From NCBI GenBank assembly GCA_965219405.1, contig OZ244736.1, forward strand, positions 1,550,001 to 1,614,000: a stretch of DNA of 64,000 bases, read 5' to 3'. The position numbers and the translations under genes are program-made. This document shows positions 26,647-37,060 of this stretch, piece by piece; position 1 is the stretch's first letter, and each line of letters starts with the position of its first letter. This DNA is from VXMO01 sp965219405 (GTDB lineage Bacteria; Chloroflexota; Dehalococcoidia; UBA6926). The notes beneath the pieces are model-generated. The model was not told the origin of the DNA, did no database searches, and saw nothing but the letters and a program-made list of their open reading frames with translations.

Positions 26647-27285
26647 CTAGCTCTTGAACCCCGGGTCCTCACCCTCTTCCATCATCGTGATCGCGCGCTC
26701 CGCAACCTGCTTGAACACGTCGTACGGCTGTGCGCCCACAAAGAAGAACCGTCCAATAACGTAGGCCGGAATCCCCGTGACGCCGATGTTCAGCGCGTCC
26801 TGGTACTGCCGCTCAACCTCTTCCTTGTAGGTTCGGTCCTCAATGTGCTTGTGCATCGTCGGCCAATCCAGGCCCACGCCCTCCGCGATCGGCTTGAGGT
26901 TCTCAACAACGCTGAGATCGACACCATCGCCCCAATAGGCCCTGTATGCAGCCTCATGGAAGGCCTCGCCCGCGCCCGCCTGCTTGGCGGCCTCCGTCGC
27001 CTCCAATGCGAGCCGTGTGTACGGCACGCGCTCGGGCCTGTTCATGATGATGCCCGCGGCCTCCGCAGCCTGCTGCACCGGCGAGTTCGGATTGTTGTAC
27101 CGCTCAGGGCGGGCGATGCCCTCCGGCGGCATATCCGGACGCAGGAAGAACGCGCGATAATCAATCTCCACGTTGAAGTCCTGCTTCAGCTTATCGACCC
27201 GTTCCTGGCCGATGTAGCACCACGGTCAAATATAGTCGTACCAAACCGTGACCGGTAACGTGACTCCACTCGCCGTCGTCGCCAT
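26647..27285 (-). CDS. DsbA/FrnE-family oxidoreductase with UGA-encoded selenocysteine (UPWC active site)
   Basis: A 212-residue thioredoxin-fold protein of the FrnE/2-hydroxychromene-2-carboxylate isomerase-like DsbA group. The long open frame starts only at 27171, but the same frame continues upstream through a single TGA at 27226-27228 to an ATG at 27285, which has AAGGGAG six bases before it. Reading the TGA as Sec gives VWYDYI-U-PWCYIGQERVDKL: the family's CPWC motif with Sec20 in place of the first Cys and Cys23 kept. Downstream are RPDMPPEG, EAAGIIMNRPE, a helical insertion and GVTGIPAYVIGRFFFVGAQP with the cis-Pro loop. A full selenoprotein is much more likely than a pseudogene. It is monocistronic, with its own terminator. 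The exact substrate is unknown. Confidence 0.87.
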
Positions 27286-27412
27286 AATGAACTCCCTTGC
27301 TGGCAGGCCCGCCCCGCGTGACTACCCTACTATAGCCCACTCAATGGCCCTTGTATTCAGGCGCTCGCTTTGCCCAACCCCCTCGCGCTCCCTTACCATT
27401 GCTCTCAGGCAA

Positions 27413-28186
27413 ATGACAGTGACAGGCAACGATACAGGCGAACCGAAAGGCGGCGCGGGACGCCGCGCGCAGGCGGAATCCTCTCTTGGCCGGACGGAAA
27501 CAGCTGTGCCGAGCAGGACAGCCAGGAACGCCGGACTCTTCCTGATCCTAACCGCACTCGTTACGTTGATCGCAGTCGCAGGTCGTGTTGCAGCGGACGC
27601 CGACCGGGACACCGTGCAGGAAACGCTGGCAGCGATCGCGGACAGCAGGTTCCCGTATGCCCTCAGCGGCGCGGGCAGGCTCGCGTCCGGCATAACGCTG
27701 ACGGTGGCCGCGCTCTACCTGTATCGGACGTGGATCATCCGGGAGTGGCGTGTAACCCCCATTGTCCCGGGCATCCTTGCCCTTTCAGGCTTGCTTACCA
27801 CGATCTCCGGCCTCCTGGCGATAGTGCTTGCCATCGCATTGCCCGGCGGGGAAGAGTCCGCCGATGGATTCTATGAGGCGATTTCCGGAGCTCGTTGGCT
27901 GACGGGTGTAGCGGGCTTCTCGGCTGTGGGCCTTGCCCTCATCGTTGTATCCCCCTATCAACACAGAATTGGCGGAATGCTGCGCGTAATAGCGCCGGTT
28001 TCCGCCGTTTTGGGGGCGGTGATGCAACTCATATGGATCCAGGATTTCACCGCCCTGCATCGCCTGTCCGGCATGGTTTTCTTCGTGTGGCTCATAGCGA
28101 TCGGACTGATGTTGATGTCGGGCCGTGCGGAACGACAGTTTCGCTCATGGATTTCCGACGGCGACGCTCGTTTCGCAGGCGATTAG
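27413..28186 (+). CDS. Polytopic membrane protein, unknown function (DUF4386-like)
   Basis: About 257 residues from the ATG at 27413, with six or seven hydrophobic segments after a polar N-terminus: RTARNAGLFLILTALVTLIA, then a loop DTVQETLAAIADSRFPYALS, and further helices to the end. The frame is open further upstream, but those starts overlap the divergent selenoprotein gene, so the later ATG was chosen. The pattern weakly resembles DUF4386 membrane proteins. No partner is evident. It stands alone between divergent units, 139 bases before sufB. Confidence 0.6.
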   Translation: MTVTGNDTGEPKGGAGRRAQAESSLGRTETAVPSRTARNAGLFLILTALVTLIAVAGRVAADADRDTVQETLAAIADSRFPYALSGAGRLASGITLTVAALYLYRTWIIREWRVTPIVPGILALSGLLTTISGLLAIVLAIALPGGEESADGFYEAISGARWLTGVAGFSAVGLALIVVSPYQHRIGGMLRVIAPVSAVLGAVMQLIWIQDFTALHRLSGMVFFVWLIAIGLMLMSGRAERQFRSWISDGDARFAGD

Positions 28187-28325
28187 CCGATTGAGCAGCG
28201 TATCTCGCAAGTGCCCTGCTATATGGGTACAATAGGCCTGTGGGAATGTCTGCGGATAGTGCGAGGTTGATGTATTCGCAAGGCGGTGTCCCCAATCGCG
28301 CAGCTATTGAGGCAGGTGAAACGCT

Positions 28326-29816
<1,491 letters not shown>

Positions 29817-29852
29817 GCAGTCCGTCACAACGGCAAGTTCGGCAACCACTAC

Positions 29853-31193
29853 ATGACCACCACAAGCCCGCTCGATACGTACCTCACAGATTTCGCAGAC
29901 GCCGCGCGGGATTACCAGGCCACGCGCGCCGGCAGAGACCCCGAGTGGATTGCAGAAATTCGCGCAGAGGCGCTGGACAGCTTCCAGGAACTCGGCCTCC
30001 CCACCACCCGCCGCGGCAATGAGGAATGGAAGTACACGGACATCCGCCCGCTCGTCCGCCAGGGATTCTCGGCCCCCACTTTCGCAGACCCAGATGCCAC
30101 TGCCGCCATTGACATTGACTCCCTAAACGTCGGCGATTCCTCATGGCATCGAATCGTCATCGTCGATGGCCGATACGCGCCGGAGCTTTCTGCTTCGGAC
30201 AGCTTGCCGGACGGCGTCGTCACGGGAAGCCTTGCAGAGGCCGTGCATTCCGAGACCGATGCAGTCCGTGCCCATCTGACCCGCCTCGCAGACCACAAGG
30301 AGCAGGGCTTCACCGCCCTCAACACCGCCCTCGCCGCGGACGGCGCAGTCATCCTCCTACCACGCATGGCCGCGGTCGATCAGCCCATCCATGTCATCTA
30401 CGTCTCCACAGACCAAACGCGAGGCACGGCCTCCCTGCCCCGCACACTTATCATCGCCGGAGAGGACAGCTCCGCCTCCATCGTTGAGACGCACATCTCC
30501 ACATCCGATGAAGCCCATCTCACCAACGCCGTCACGGAAATCGTCGTCGGCGCGGGCGCGAGCGTCTCCTACTGCAAGGTCCAGCAGGAGAGCGAGTCAA
30601 CCTACAACGTCTCCACCACGCAGGTTGAGGTCAATGACAACGCCTCGTTCCGCTCCATGGCCATCGACATTGGCGGGCGGCTCACTCGCAACAACCTCAC
30701 CGTCATCATGGCGGGCGAGGGATCGAACAGTGATGTCCGCGGCGCATATGTCATCAGCCGTGACCAACACGTGGACAACCAGGTCATCGTTGACCATGTA
30801 GTCGGTCACAACGATATGAACGAACTCTACAAGGGAATCCTGGACGGTCACTCCCGTTCGGTCTTCCACGGAAGCATCATCGTCCGCCCCAACGCCGCCA
30901 AGGTGAACGCGATGCAGGTGGACAAGAACCTGCTGCTCTCCAATGACGCTGAAGCGGACACCAAACCCGCCTTCTGGATCTATTGCGATGACGTTCGCTG
31001 CGGACACGGCGCGGCCTGCGGCAACCTTGACGATGACGGGATGTTCTACCTGCGGAGCCGCGGAATCGACGAGGAAGAGGCACGGATGATGCTCATTCGC
31101 GCCTTCGTCTCCGAGATCGTGGATGCCATCCGGGAGCCGTCCATTTACGACCACGTCGCCGCGCTCATCGCCGACAAGTTGGATAATCTGTAA
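29853..31193 (+). CDS. sufD: Fe-S cluster assembly protein SufD
   Basis: Partner of SufB in the SufBCD scaffold. The 446-residue protein has the N-terminal helical part ending PTTRRGNEEWKYTDIRPL, the beta-helix core and the C-terminal signature DVRCGHGAACGNLDDD...YLRSRGIDEEEARMMLI, with the conserved Cys and His. Co-transcribed with sufB. No clear Shine-Dalgarno precedes the ATG. Confidence 0.96.
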   Translation: MTTTSPLDTYLTDFADAARDYQATRAGRDPEWIAEIRAEALDSFQELGLPTTRRGNEEWKYTDIRPLVRQGFSAPTFADPDATAAIDIDSLNVGDSSWHRIVIVDGRYAPELSASDSLPDGVVTGSLAEAVHSETDAVRAHLTRLADHKEQGFTALNTALAADGAVILLPRMAAVDQPIHVIYVSTDQTRGTASLPRTLIIAGEDSSASIVETHISTSDEAHLTNAVTEIVVGAGASVSYCKVQQESESTYNVSTTQVEVNDNASFRSMAIDIGGRLTRNNLTVIMAGEGSNSDVRGAYVISRDQHVDNQVIVDHVVGHNDMNELYKGILDGHSRSVFHGSIIVRPNAAKVNAMQVDKNLLLSNDAEADTKPAFWIYCDDVRCGHGAACGNLDDDGMFYLRSRGIDEEEARMMLIRAFVSEIVDAIREPSIYDHVAALIADKLDNL

Positions 31194-31226
31194 TCGAGAA
31201 CGTGCATCGTTGTGGATGATTTAAAA

Positions 31227-31247
31227 GGGACGGAAACGCGCCGTCCC
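31227..31247. promoter_or_regulatory. Hairpin in the sufD / DXR-like gap
   Basis: A perfect seven-pair stem (gggacgg / ccgtccc) with a seven-base loop just before the Shine-Dalgarno of the next gene. There is no T-run on the + strand; on the - strand it is followed by TTTT. It may be an mRNA-processing or attenuation element. Confidence 0.35.
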
Positions 31248-31267
31248 CTCAAAGGAGTGGAGGTGCC

Positions 31268-32416
31268 ATGACCACGGATTCCGCGCCGCTCCGAATAGCT
31301 GTTATTGGCTCGACAGGCTCGCTCGGCCAGATCGTTCTTTCCGTCGCCCGTTCCCTCGGTGACAACGTCCGGATCGTCGGCCTCGCCGCCGGTTCCAACC
31401 TTGAGCGGCTCGCAGAACAGATTCAGGAATACCGCCCCACCCTCGCCGGTTTCGCGCGGGGACGATGGCGCTCCGATGTCCCGGAGGGCGTGGAGTTCAT
31501 GTCCATCAATGACATGGTTGCCTCTCCGGATGTCGACATGGCCGTTATTGCCAGCGTCGGGCGAAACAGCCTTGAAGCCGCGTGGGCAGCCATTGACGCG
31601 GGCAAGCGCGTCGCCATCGGCAACATAGACACCCTGTACATCGCCGGCTCGCTGCTCGCTCGTCGCGCCAGGGAAACCGGCGCAACTATCTACCCGCTGG
31701 ATGACGAGCCGATGGGCGTCTGGCAAACCCTGTGGGGTGAAAGCACGGAATCCGTCCGGCAGGTCACCATGACCTCGACGTGGGGCACTGTGCAGGCTCG
31801 CCGCCTGCCCCGTCACGGAACGCAGCTCCCTGCCACGATGCCGAATGCCCGCCCTGCCCGAGCCGTCGGACGCAAACGCGCTATTGATGCCTCCACACTC
31901 ATGGTGAAGGCAACGCAGGTCGCCGTGATCAACTCCCTCTATGACATCCCGCTTGAGAACATCAATATCCTGTTCCACCCACAGGGCCTCGTCCGCGCCC
32001 TGACCGAGTTCAACGATGGCTCGGTCAAGTCCGCCCTCTTCATCCCGGACATGCGCGTCCCCGTCCAGCTTTCCCTCGCCTATCCGCACCGGTGGGCAAA
32101 CGCGGAAATCAATCGCGTCGACCTCCTCGCAGAGGGCCGCTTATCCTTTGAACCGCTGGAACATGAGCTCTTCCCCTGCTACCAGATTGCTATTGATGCG
32201 GCGCGGCAGGGTGACACCTACCCCGCCGTCGTCGCCGCGGCCAACGACGCCGCTATTGAACTCTTCCTCTCTCAGCAGATTGGATTGACTGACATCCCCA
32301 AGATCATTGACCGCGCCGCCAACGCTCATCGCCCCCAGCCCCTTGATGACCGCGCAAGCATCATCGAGGCAATGGACTGGGCCAAGACTTTTGTCGGCGG
32401 CCAGGTTCCGGAGTAA
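31268..32416 (+). CDS. Divergent 1-deoxy-D-xylulose-5-phosphate reductoisomerase-like protein
   Basis: A 382-residue protein whose fold is clearly that of DXR, the MEP-pathway enzyme: GSTGSLGQIVLSVARSL at the NADPH site, HPQGLVRALTEFNDGSVKSA, FIPDMRVPVQLSLAYP, and a C-terminal helical domain with AANDAAIELFLSQQIGLTDI. But the catalytic blocks are altered. The usual NKES segment reads NIDT, VDSEHSA reads LDDEPMG, the ASGGPF loop is not visible, and VDSATMMNKGLE reads IDASTLMVKATQ, replacing substrate-binding Ser and Asn and the metal-binding Glu (Gln here). So either a paralogue with another role or an inactive form. It follows sufD by 74 bases with AAAGGAG before the ATG. Confidence 0.8.
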   Translation: MTTDSAPLRIAVIGSTGSLGQIVLSVARSLGDNVRIVGLAAGSNLERLAEQIQEYRPTLAGFARGRWRSDVPEGVEFMSINDMVASPDVDMAVIASVGRNSLEAAWAAIDAGKRVAIGNIDTLYIAGSLLARRARETGATIYPLDDEPMGVWQTLWGESTESVRQVTMTSTWGTVQARRLPRHGTQLPATMPNARPARAVGRKRAIDASTLMVKATQVAVINSLYDIPLENINILFHPQGLVRALTEFNDGSVKSALFIPDMRVPVQLSLAYPHRWANAEINRVDLLAEGRLSFEPLEHELFPCYQIAIDAARQGDTYPAVVAAANDAAIELFLSQQIGLTDIPKIIDRAANAHRPQPLDDRASIIEAMDWAKTFVGGQVPE

Positions 32417-32476
32417 TCACCGGAGCGCGGAAATCTTCATTCGCAACTAACGCGCCAACAATCCAACGGAGAATCA

Positions 32477-34327
32477 ATGAAGCACTGGCGTTTACTCCCC
32501 ATCGCTCTCATCGCCGTAGCATTGGTTGCCGCTTCCGTCGCTTGCGAAGACGAAGAAGAACCGACCCCCGTTCCGACGCGCGCGCCCGTTGTCGCAACCC
32601 CGGTTCCCGCGCCACCAACCGCAACACCCGCGCCTGCTCCCACCGCGACACCTGAGCCAACGGCCACCCCGCGCCCCGCCCCCACGCCGACGCCGCAACC
32701 TGAGCAAGAAGTGCTAACTATCCTCTATTGGCAGGCGCCGACCTTGCCATTCCCTTACCAGGCCTCGGGCTTCAAAGACCGCGACGCCGGAGCCATCGTG
32801 CTTGAGCCCCTGGCAGTCATTGACCCCGAGGGCAACCCGGTGCCCAGGCTCGCAGAGGAAATCCCGTCGGTCGAGAATGGCGGCATCTCTGAAGATCGGC
32901 TTACCGTCACGTGGCGGCTGCGCGAGAATCTCAAGTGGTCCGATGGGACCGATCTAACAGCCAATGACGTGGTATTCACGTGGGTCTATTGCACAACCGA
33001 GGGAATCAGCTGCCTTTCCGAGAACACCTTCAGCTCCTTCGAATCCGTTGAGGCCGTGGATGATCGGGAAGTCGTATTTACCCTCAGGGAAGAAGCACGG
33101 AACCCGGAATTGCTCCTCGCCGGGACGGACGTACCTATCATCAATGAAGCCCAATTCGCCGACTGCATTGCGGCAGAATCACCCAACTGCGATGAACAAC
33201 ACCGCATGCCCATCGGCTCCGGTCCGTATCGCATCACTGAATTCGTCCCCAATGAGCGCGCCGTCTATGAGCGAAACCCGCACTATTGGGGCGGTCGCCC
33301 GCATTTCGACCAGGTCCTCCTCATCGGCGGCGGCGATGCCGAGTCAACCGCGCAGGCCGTCCTGGTTGAAGGGACTGCGGATTATGCGTGGAACCTGCAA
33401 GTGACTCCGGCCCAACTCGATGAATGGCTGGCGAACGAGCTTGGTGAGATCGTGACGGCTGCCGCCGGTGACGTTGAGCGCATCGTCGTTAACCAGACCA
33501 ACCCTAACCCTGACAACCCGGACAATCGCTCAGAGTATCTGGGCGGCGAAAACCCCCACCCATTCCTAACCTTCGCACCCATTCGAAAAGCCATGTCCAT
33601 AGCCATCGACCGCCAGCGTATCGTTGATGATCTCTACGGTTCCGGGGGGGTACCGACCTGCAATCTCGTCGTTGCGCCTGCGCGGTTTGTCTCCGAGCGT
33701 AACGATGGATGCCTGGTTCAGGACATCGAGGGCGCAAAGGCCTTGCTCGATGAGAACGGTGTGACTGATTCAGATGGTGACGGCATCCGCGAGTACAACG
33801 GCGTCCCGCTTTCGCTCACCTACCAGACGACGATCAACGCCGTTCGTGAGGGCACGTTCGCGCTGATCCAGGGATGGTGGGCTGAGATTGGCATCGAGAG
33901 CACGCTGATCACCCACGATGCCAGCATCTTCTTCGGCGGCAATCCGGCTGAACACTCGGAGTCCTATCGCCGCTTCCTGGCCGATGTCCAGATGTACACA
34001 ACCGGCGCCGGCATTGATCCCCAGAGTTACCTGTCAACCTTCCAATGCGACCATATCCAGTCGCGCGAAAACATGTGGGCCAAAGAGAACAACGCACGCG
34101 TGTGCAACGAGACGTACGACTGGCTATACAGTCAACTCGAAGACACCGCGGGAGACCTCGAGCGGGAGGCAACCCTGCGTGCGCTGAACGACGCCATCGT
34201 GCGTTCCGCCTACGAGATTCCGCTCGTGACCCGTGGGTTCGTCTCAGCCAAAGCAAACTCCCTTCAGGGTATTGTCATGAACGCGTGGGACAGCGAGCTC
34301 TGGAACATCGCGGAGTGGCATCGCTAG
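32477..34327 (+). CDS. Family 5 extracellular solute-binding lipoprotein
   Basis: The 616-residue receptor of a peptide/nickel-type ABC importer. A signal peptide ends in the lipobox ASVAC (Cys23), followed by an acidic and Pro/Thr/Ala-rich linker to about residue 75. The SBP_bac_5 domain then starts with AGAIVLEPLAVIDPEGN and WRLRENLKWSDGTDLTANDVVFT, with IGSGPYRITEFVPNE and NPHYWGG in the middle and IRKAMSIAIDRQRIVDDLY later. No permease or ATPase gene is adjacent, so the partners are elsewhere. The ligand cannot be predicted. Confidence 0.9.
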   Translation: MKHWRLLPIALIAVALVAASVACEDEEEPTPVPTRAPVVATPVPAPPTATPAPAPTATPEPTATPRPAPTPTPQPEQEVLTILYWQAPTLPFPYQASGFKDRDAGAIVLEPLAVIDPEGNPVPRLAEEIPSVENGGISEDRLTVTWRLRENLKWSDGTDLTANDVVFTWVYCTTEGISCLSENTFSSFESVEAVDDREVVFTLREEARNPELLLAGTDVPIINEAQFADCIAAESPNCDEQHRMPIGSGPYRITEFVPNERAVYERNPHYWGGRPHFDQVLLIGGGDAESTAQAVLVEGTADYAWNLQVTPAQLDEWLANELGEIVTAAAGDVERIVVNQTNPNPDNPDNRSEYLGGENPHPFLTFAPIRKAMSIAIDRQRIVDDLYGSGGVPTCNLVVAPARFVSERNDGCLVQDIEGAKALLDENGVTDSDGDGIREYNGVPLSLTYQTTINAVREGTFALIQGWWAEIGIESTLITHDASIFFGGNPAEHSESYRRFLADVQMYTTGAGIDPQSYLSTFQCDHIQSRENMWAKENNARVCNETYDWLYSQLEDTAGDLEREATLRALNDAIVRSAYEIPLVTRGFVSAKANSLQGIVMNAWDSELWNIAEWHR

Positions 34328-34360
34328 CACGCCGACGCTGGCGTCCGCACTTCGGCCGGA

Positions 34361-35011
34361 ATGTACTACTACGATCTCCATTCCCACTCCGTCGCCTCCG
34401 ACGACTCCCGTGCAACGGTGCAACAGTACCTGAAATGGATCGGCACGCTGAAAAGGCGCGGCATGAGAGTGGACGGCATAGTCCTCACTGAACACCGTCA
34501 GTTCTCCCTCGACGCGGACTACTCCGATGTGAGCGAAGAGTTCGGCGTAACCGTTCTCAGGGGCGCGGAGCTCGATACGCGCCACGGCCATTTCCTCGTC
34601 TACGGCATCTCGGACAAACTGGCAAGTGCAATCGATCCAACGGATGTTGCAATGGACCCATTTCAGCTAATGGAAACAGCGGAGGCGAACGGCGCGATCG
34701 CCATTCCCGCCCACCCCGGACGCGCCGGTATCGGCCTCGCCGCGTGGATCTCTGGCGGAATCGAGTTCCCACAGGTATCCATCGTTGAGCGCCTGAACGG
34801 CGGCAATCGCCCGGAGGAAGCCGAAGCAGCCGAGAAATTGGTGGCGGAAAAAGGCTACTCTGGAATCGGCGGCAGCGATGCCCACTTTGTCAGCGCCATC
34901 GCTCGCTGCCTCACAGCCTTCGACGCCCCGATCCCGTCCGAGACGGAGCTTGTCGAGGCCCTGAGAGCATCGGAGTTCACAGCCGTACGGCTGGAGGACA
35001 CACAGGAGTAA
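34361..35011 (+). CDS. PHP-domain metal-dependent phosphoesterase
   Basis: A 216-residue PHP protein with the metal-binding motifs in order: DLHSHSVASDDS, LTEHRQF, RGAELDT, IAIPAHPGR and GGSDAH. Such stand-alone PHP proteins hydrolyse phosphoesters such as 3',5'-nucleoside bisphosphates (YciV/RnaAM) or histidinol phosphate; this one is shorter than either. It begins 33 bases after the solute-binding protein and precedes the hot-dog pair by 33 bases. Confidence 0.87.
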   Translation: MYYYDLHSHSVASDDSRATVQQYLKWIGTLKRRGMRVDGIVLTEHRQFSLDADYSDVSEEFGVTVLRGAELDTRHGHFLVYGISDKLASAIDPTDVAMDPFQLMETAEANGAIAIPAHPGRAGIGLAAWISGGIEFPQVSIVERLNGGNRPEEAEAAEKLVAEKGYSGIGGSDAHFVSAIARCLTAFDAPIPSETELVEALRASEFTAVRLEDTQE

Positions 35012-35044
35012 TCTCTTTCTGGGGAATGGGAGGAACACGGAAGC

Positions 35045-35548
35045 ATGACTACATCCGACGCGGCAGGGGCAGATGCGGTCACCCCGCAGATCACGTTCAA
35101 CGAGGCCATACTGCACGTGGAACAGATGACGGGAGTCATTGAGTTGACGCAGGAGATGGTCGACCGTTATATCGAGCTAACCGGCATTCCCAAAATCCAA
35201 CCGGGGAACGGTGAGCGGCAAGAAGCCCCCATGGCCATGCTGAACGTCTTCTTCACCAGGAACCAGGAACGGGGAGCGGACGTCAAGCTGGAGGGCGCCA
35301 CCGTCGGCCTCAACGCAGGCCGCGCCATTGAACTCCACGCCCCCATCTACGTTGGCGACCGGCTCACTCGCTACGCCGTCCTGCAAGATGTCTATTCCAA
35401 GACCGGCCGCTCCGGCACAATGGCCTTCGAGGTCTGGGAGATTCTCTTTCGCAACGATGCAGGCGAGCTTGTCGCCCGCGCCCGTGACTCCATGGTCTTT
35501 CGCGCGCCCGGCGTTCCGCCCGCGAGGGACGGGGAGGCACAATCATGA
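35045..35548 (+). CDS. MaoC-like hot-dog-fold protein (dehydratase-type)
   Basis: A 167-residue hot-dog-fold protein resembling the N-terminal half of FAS1-type MaoC dehydratases: MVDRYIELTGIPKI, PMAMLNVFF, AGRAIELHAPIYVGDRL, and VWEILFRNDAGELVARARDS. The classical catalytic Asp-His pair is not evident in the usual place. It overlaps the next gene by four bases (ATGA). The two probably form a heterodimer acting on an acyl thioester. Confidence 0.75.
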   Translation: MTTSDAAGADAVTPQITFNEAILHVEQMTGVIELTQEMVDRYIELTGIPKIQPGNGERQEAPMAMLNVFFTRNQERGADVKLEGATVGLNAGRAIELHAPIYVGDRLTRYAVLQDVYSKTGRSGTMAFEVWEILFRNDAGELVARARDSMVFRAPGVPPARDGEAQS

Positions 35549-36000
35549 CTGATAGACAGGTTCATGCCGACATTGGGGATGAAGTCCCGCCCATCGAATG
35601 GACACCGGACACGTCATGGGTCAAGGACATGATGGCGCTCTCCGGCTGGCTCAATGACAACGACGCTGAGCGAGGCTCCATGAACGGCCTCAGCCGGTTC
35701 ACGGATGAGGAGACGGCCCGCAGTGAGGGTTTCAACAGCATGATCGTCCCGGGCAACCTTGGCATGACGGCCATGGAAACTGCCCTCCAACGCTGGCTGC
35801 CCAACGGCCGCATCGAAAAGCTCGATTGCGTCTTCCGCATGCCGGTCAACCAGGGCGAGACCTACACCGCCACCGGCGTCGTCACTGATCGCCACGACGA
35901 GTCCGACCGTGTCATTCTTGAAATTGACGTTTACCTGCTGCGTGCAGACAACCAGCGCCCCCAGGGCGGCACGGCAGTCGTTACTATCTCGACAGGATGA
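35545..36000 (+). CDS. MaoC-like hot-dog-fold protein, partner subunit
   Basis: A 151-residue protein of the same superfamily: GFNSMIVPGNLGMTAMETAL is the MaoC-like helix region, followed by IEKLDCVFRMPVNQGETYTA and VILEIDVYLLRADNQ. It overlaps its neighbour by four bases. Paired genes of this kind are common in Dehalococcoidia and Actinomycetota and act as hydratases for CoA thioesters in degradation pathways; the substrate here is unknown. Confidence 0.75.
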   Translation: MTDRQVHADIGDEVPPIEWTPDTSWVKDMMALSGWLNDNDAERGSMNGLSRFTDEETARSEGFNSMIVPGNLGMTAMETALQRWLPNGRIEKLDCVFRMPVNQGETYTATGVVTDRHDESDRVILEIDVYLLRADNQRPQGGTAVVTISTG

Positions 36001-36048
36001 ACAAGACCCCTGCCCTATGCAAAGCTGATCTAATAAGGAGGATCCAGG

Positions 36049-36579
36049 ATGGCAATCTACTCAATAAACGGCAAGACGCCTCAGATTGATCCCACCGCGT
36101 GGGTTGCCCCATCGGCGAGCGTCATCGGCGATGTGGTAATCGGACCGAATGTCAGCATCTGGTTCAACGCAACCCTGCGTGGAGATTCCGGCCGCATCAC
36201 GGTTGGTGAGAACACCAACATTCAGGACGGCGCGGTGCTCCATGAGGAAACGACCATTGGCGCGAACTGCGTCATCGCCCACATGACCCTCGTCCATCAC
36301 GTCAAGACCGGCGACAACGTCCTGATTGCAAACGCAGCAAAATGCGTAGGCGCGCCCGGCCCCGCTGAAATCGAGATTGGCGACGGCGCAATCGTCGGCG
36401 CGGGCTCTCTTGTCACACCCGGCACAAAGATCGAGGCGAACATGCTTGTGATGGGCAGCCCCGCCAAGCCCGCCCGCGAAGTTGACGACCGCCTCCGGGG
36501 AGTCCAACAGGGCCCCCTACAGGCCTATCTCAAGAGCAAGGACAACTACAAAGGCGACTCATTCCAGCAAGTCGGATAG
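36049..36579 (+). CDS. Gamma-carbonic anhydrase-like hexapeptide-repeat protein
   Basis: A 176-residue left-handed beta-helix protein: WVAPSASVIGDVVIGPNVSI, NTNIQDGAVLHEE, then VIAHMTLVHH. The three histidines that bind zinc in gamma-carbonic anhydrases appear to be present (VLH, IAH, LVHH), but the loop after them differs from the Cam/YrdA type (AKCVGAPGPAEIEIGDG). It could be a carbonic anhydrase or an acyltransferase-like relative. AAGGAGG precedes the ATG. Confidence 0.82.
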   Translation: MAIYSINGKTPQIDPTAWVAPSASVIGDVVIGPNVSIWFNATLRGDSGRITVGENTNIQDGAVLHEETTIGANCVIAHMTLVHHVKTGDNVLIANAAKCVGAPGPAEIEIGDGAIVGAGSLVTPGTKIEANMLVMGSPAKPAREVDDRLRGVQQGPLQAYLKSKDNYKGDSFQQVG

Positions 36580-36590
36580 CAGTCAGCACC

Positions 36591-36660
36591 TCATTCCGGC
36601 GAACGCCGGAATCCATCCGATCCCCTCTCCCTCGGGGAGAGGGTCAGGGTGAGGGTTCTT
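36591..36660. repeat. Dispersed ATTCCGGCGAACGCCGGAAT / CTCTCCCTCGGGGAGAG repeats
   Basis: Two adjacent palindromes followed by ggtcagggtgagggtt. They overlap the 3' end of the - strand gene at 36644 and separate it from the convergent carbonic-anhydrase-like gene. Confidence 0.65.
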
Positions 36661-37060
36661 GGCCGCTCCGGTATAGGTAATCCGTCACGGCCAGGATCGC
36701 GTTATACAGGTACGCGATGTACTCGTGCAGCGGCAGATCGACCGGCCTGATCTCCTCACGCCGATCCGCGTACTCCTGGGAACCAAGAGTCTCAAACGTC
36801 GCCCTCACGACGAGCTCATAGATCTCCCCGTCCGGGCAGACGACGATGGGCCCGCGATCCGGCGATTCCATCTCGCGCGGCTCCACCTCAATCGCCTCGA
36901 GGGGCGAATCGGGAAACACAGCCGGAAATCGCTCAATCTGGTCGATGGCGGCCAGAAGTGTCTCGCGCAAATCTCCAACGCTCCGCTGCAAGACGGAATC
37001 GCTGCGCGCCCGCAGCGTTAGCGGATCGATGTTCGGCGATGGCGGAGTACCCTGCACCAT
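36644..37060 (-). CDS. Hypothetical protein, 138 residues
   Basis: Unrecognised. A strong AGGAGGG five bases before the ATG and normal codon use support a real gene. The protein is acidic and soluble, without a signal peptide. It has a helical N-terminal part (DSVLQRSVGDLRETLLAAID), a central EVEPREMESPDRGPIVVCPD strand region and a C-terminal helix (LHEYIAYLYNAILAVTDYLY). The last residues (RSGQEPSP) derive from a dispersed repeat. Convergent with the preceding gene. Confidence 0.6.
   Translation of the reverse strand: MVQGTPPSPNIDPLTLRARSDSVLQRSVGDLRETLLAAIDQIERFPAVFPDSPLEAIEVEPREMESPDRGPIVVCPDGEIYELVVRATFETLGSQEYADRREEIRPVDLPLHEYIAYLYNAILAVTDYLYRSGQEPSP

Noticed and set aside
27186..27225. 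A SECIS hairpin for the DsbA-like gene
   Set aside because: Only weak, interrupted pairing (ccgt/acgg with mismatches) could be found by eye, so no feature is claimed; a predictor should decide.
26647..27285. Reading the DsbA-like gene as a pseudogene broken by a nonsense mutation
   Set aside because: The single UGA falls exactly on the catalytic Cys position, the ribosome site and terminator are intact, and other genes here need Sec.
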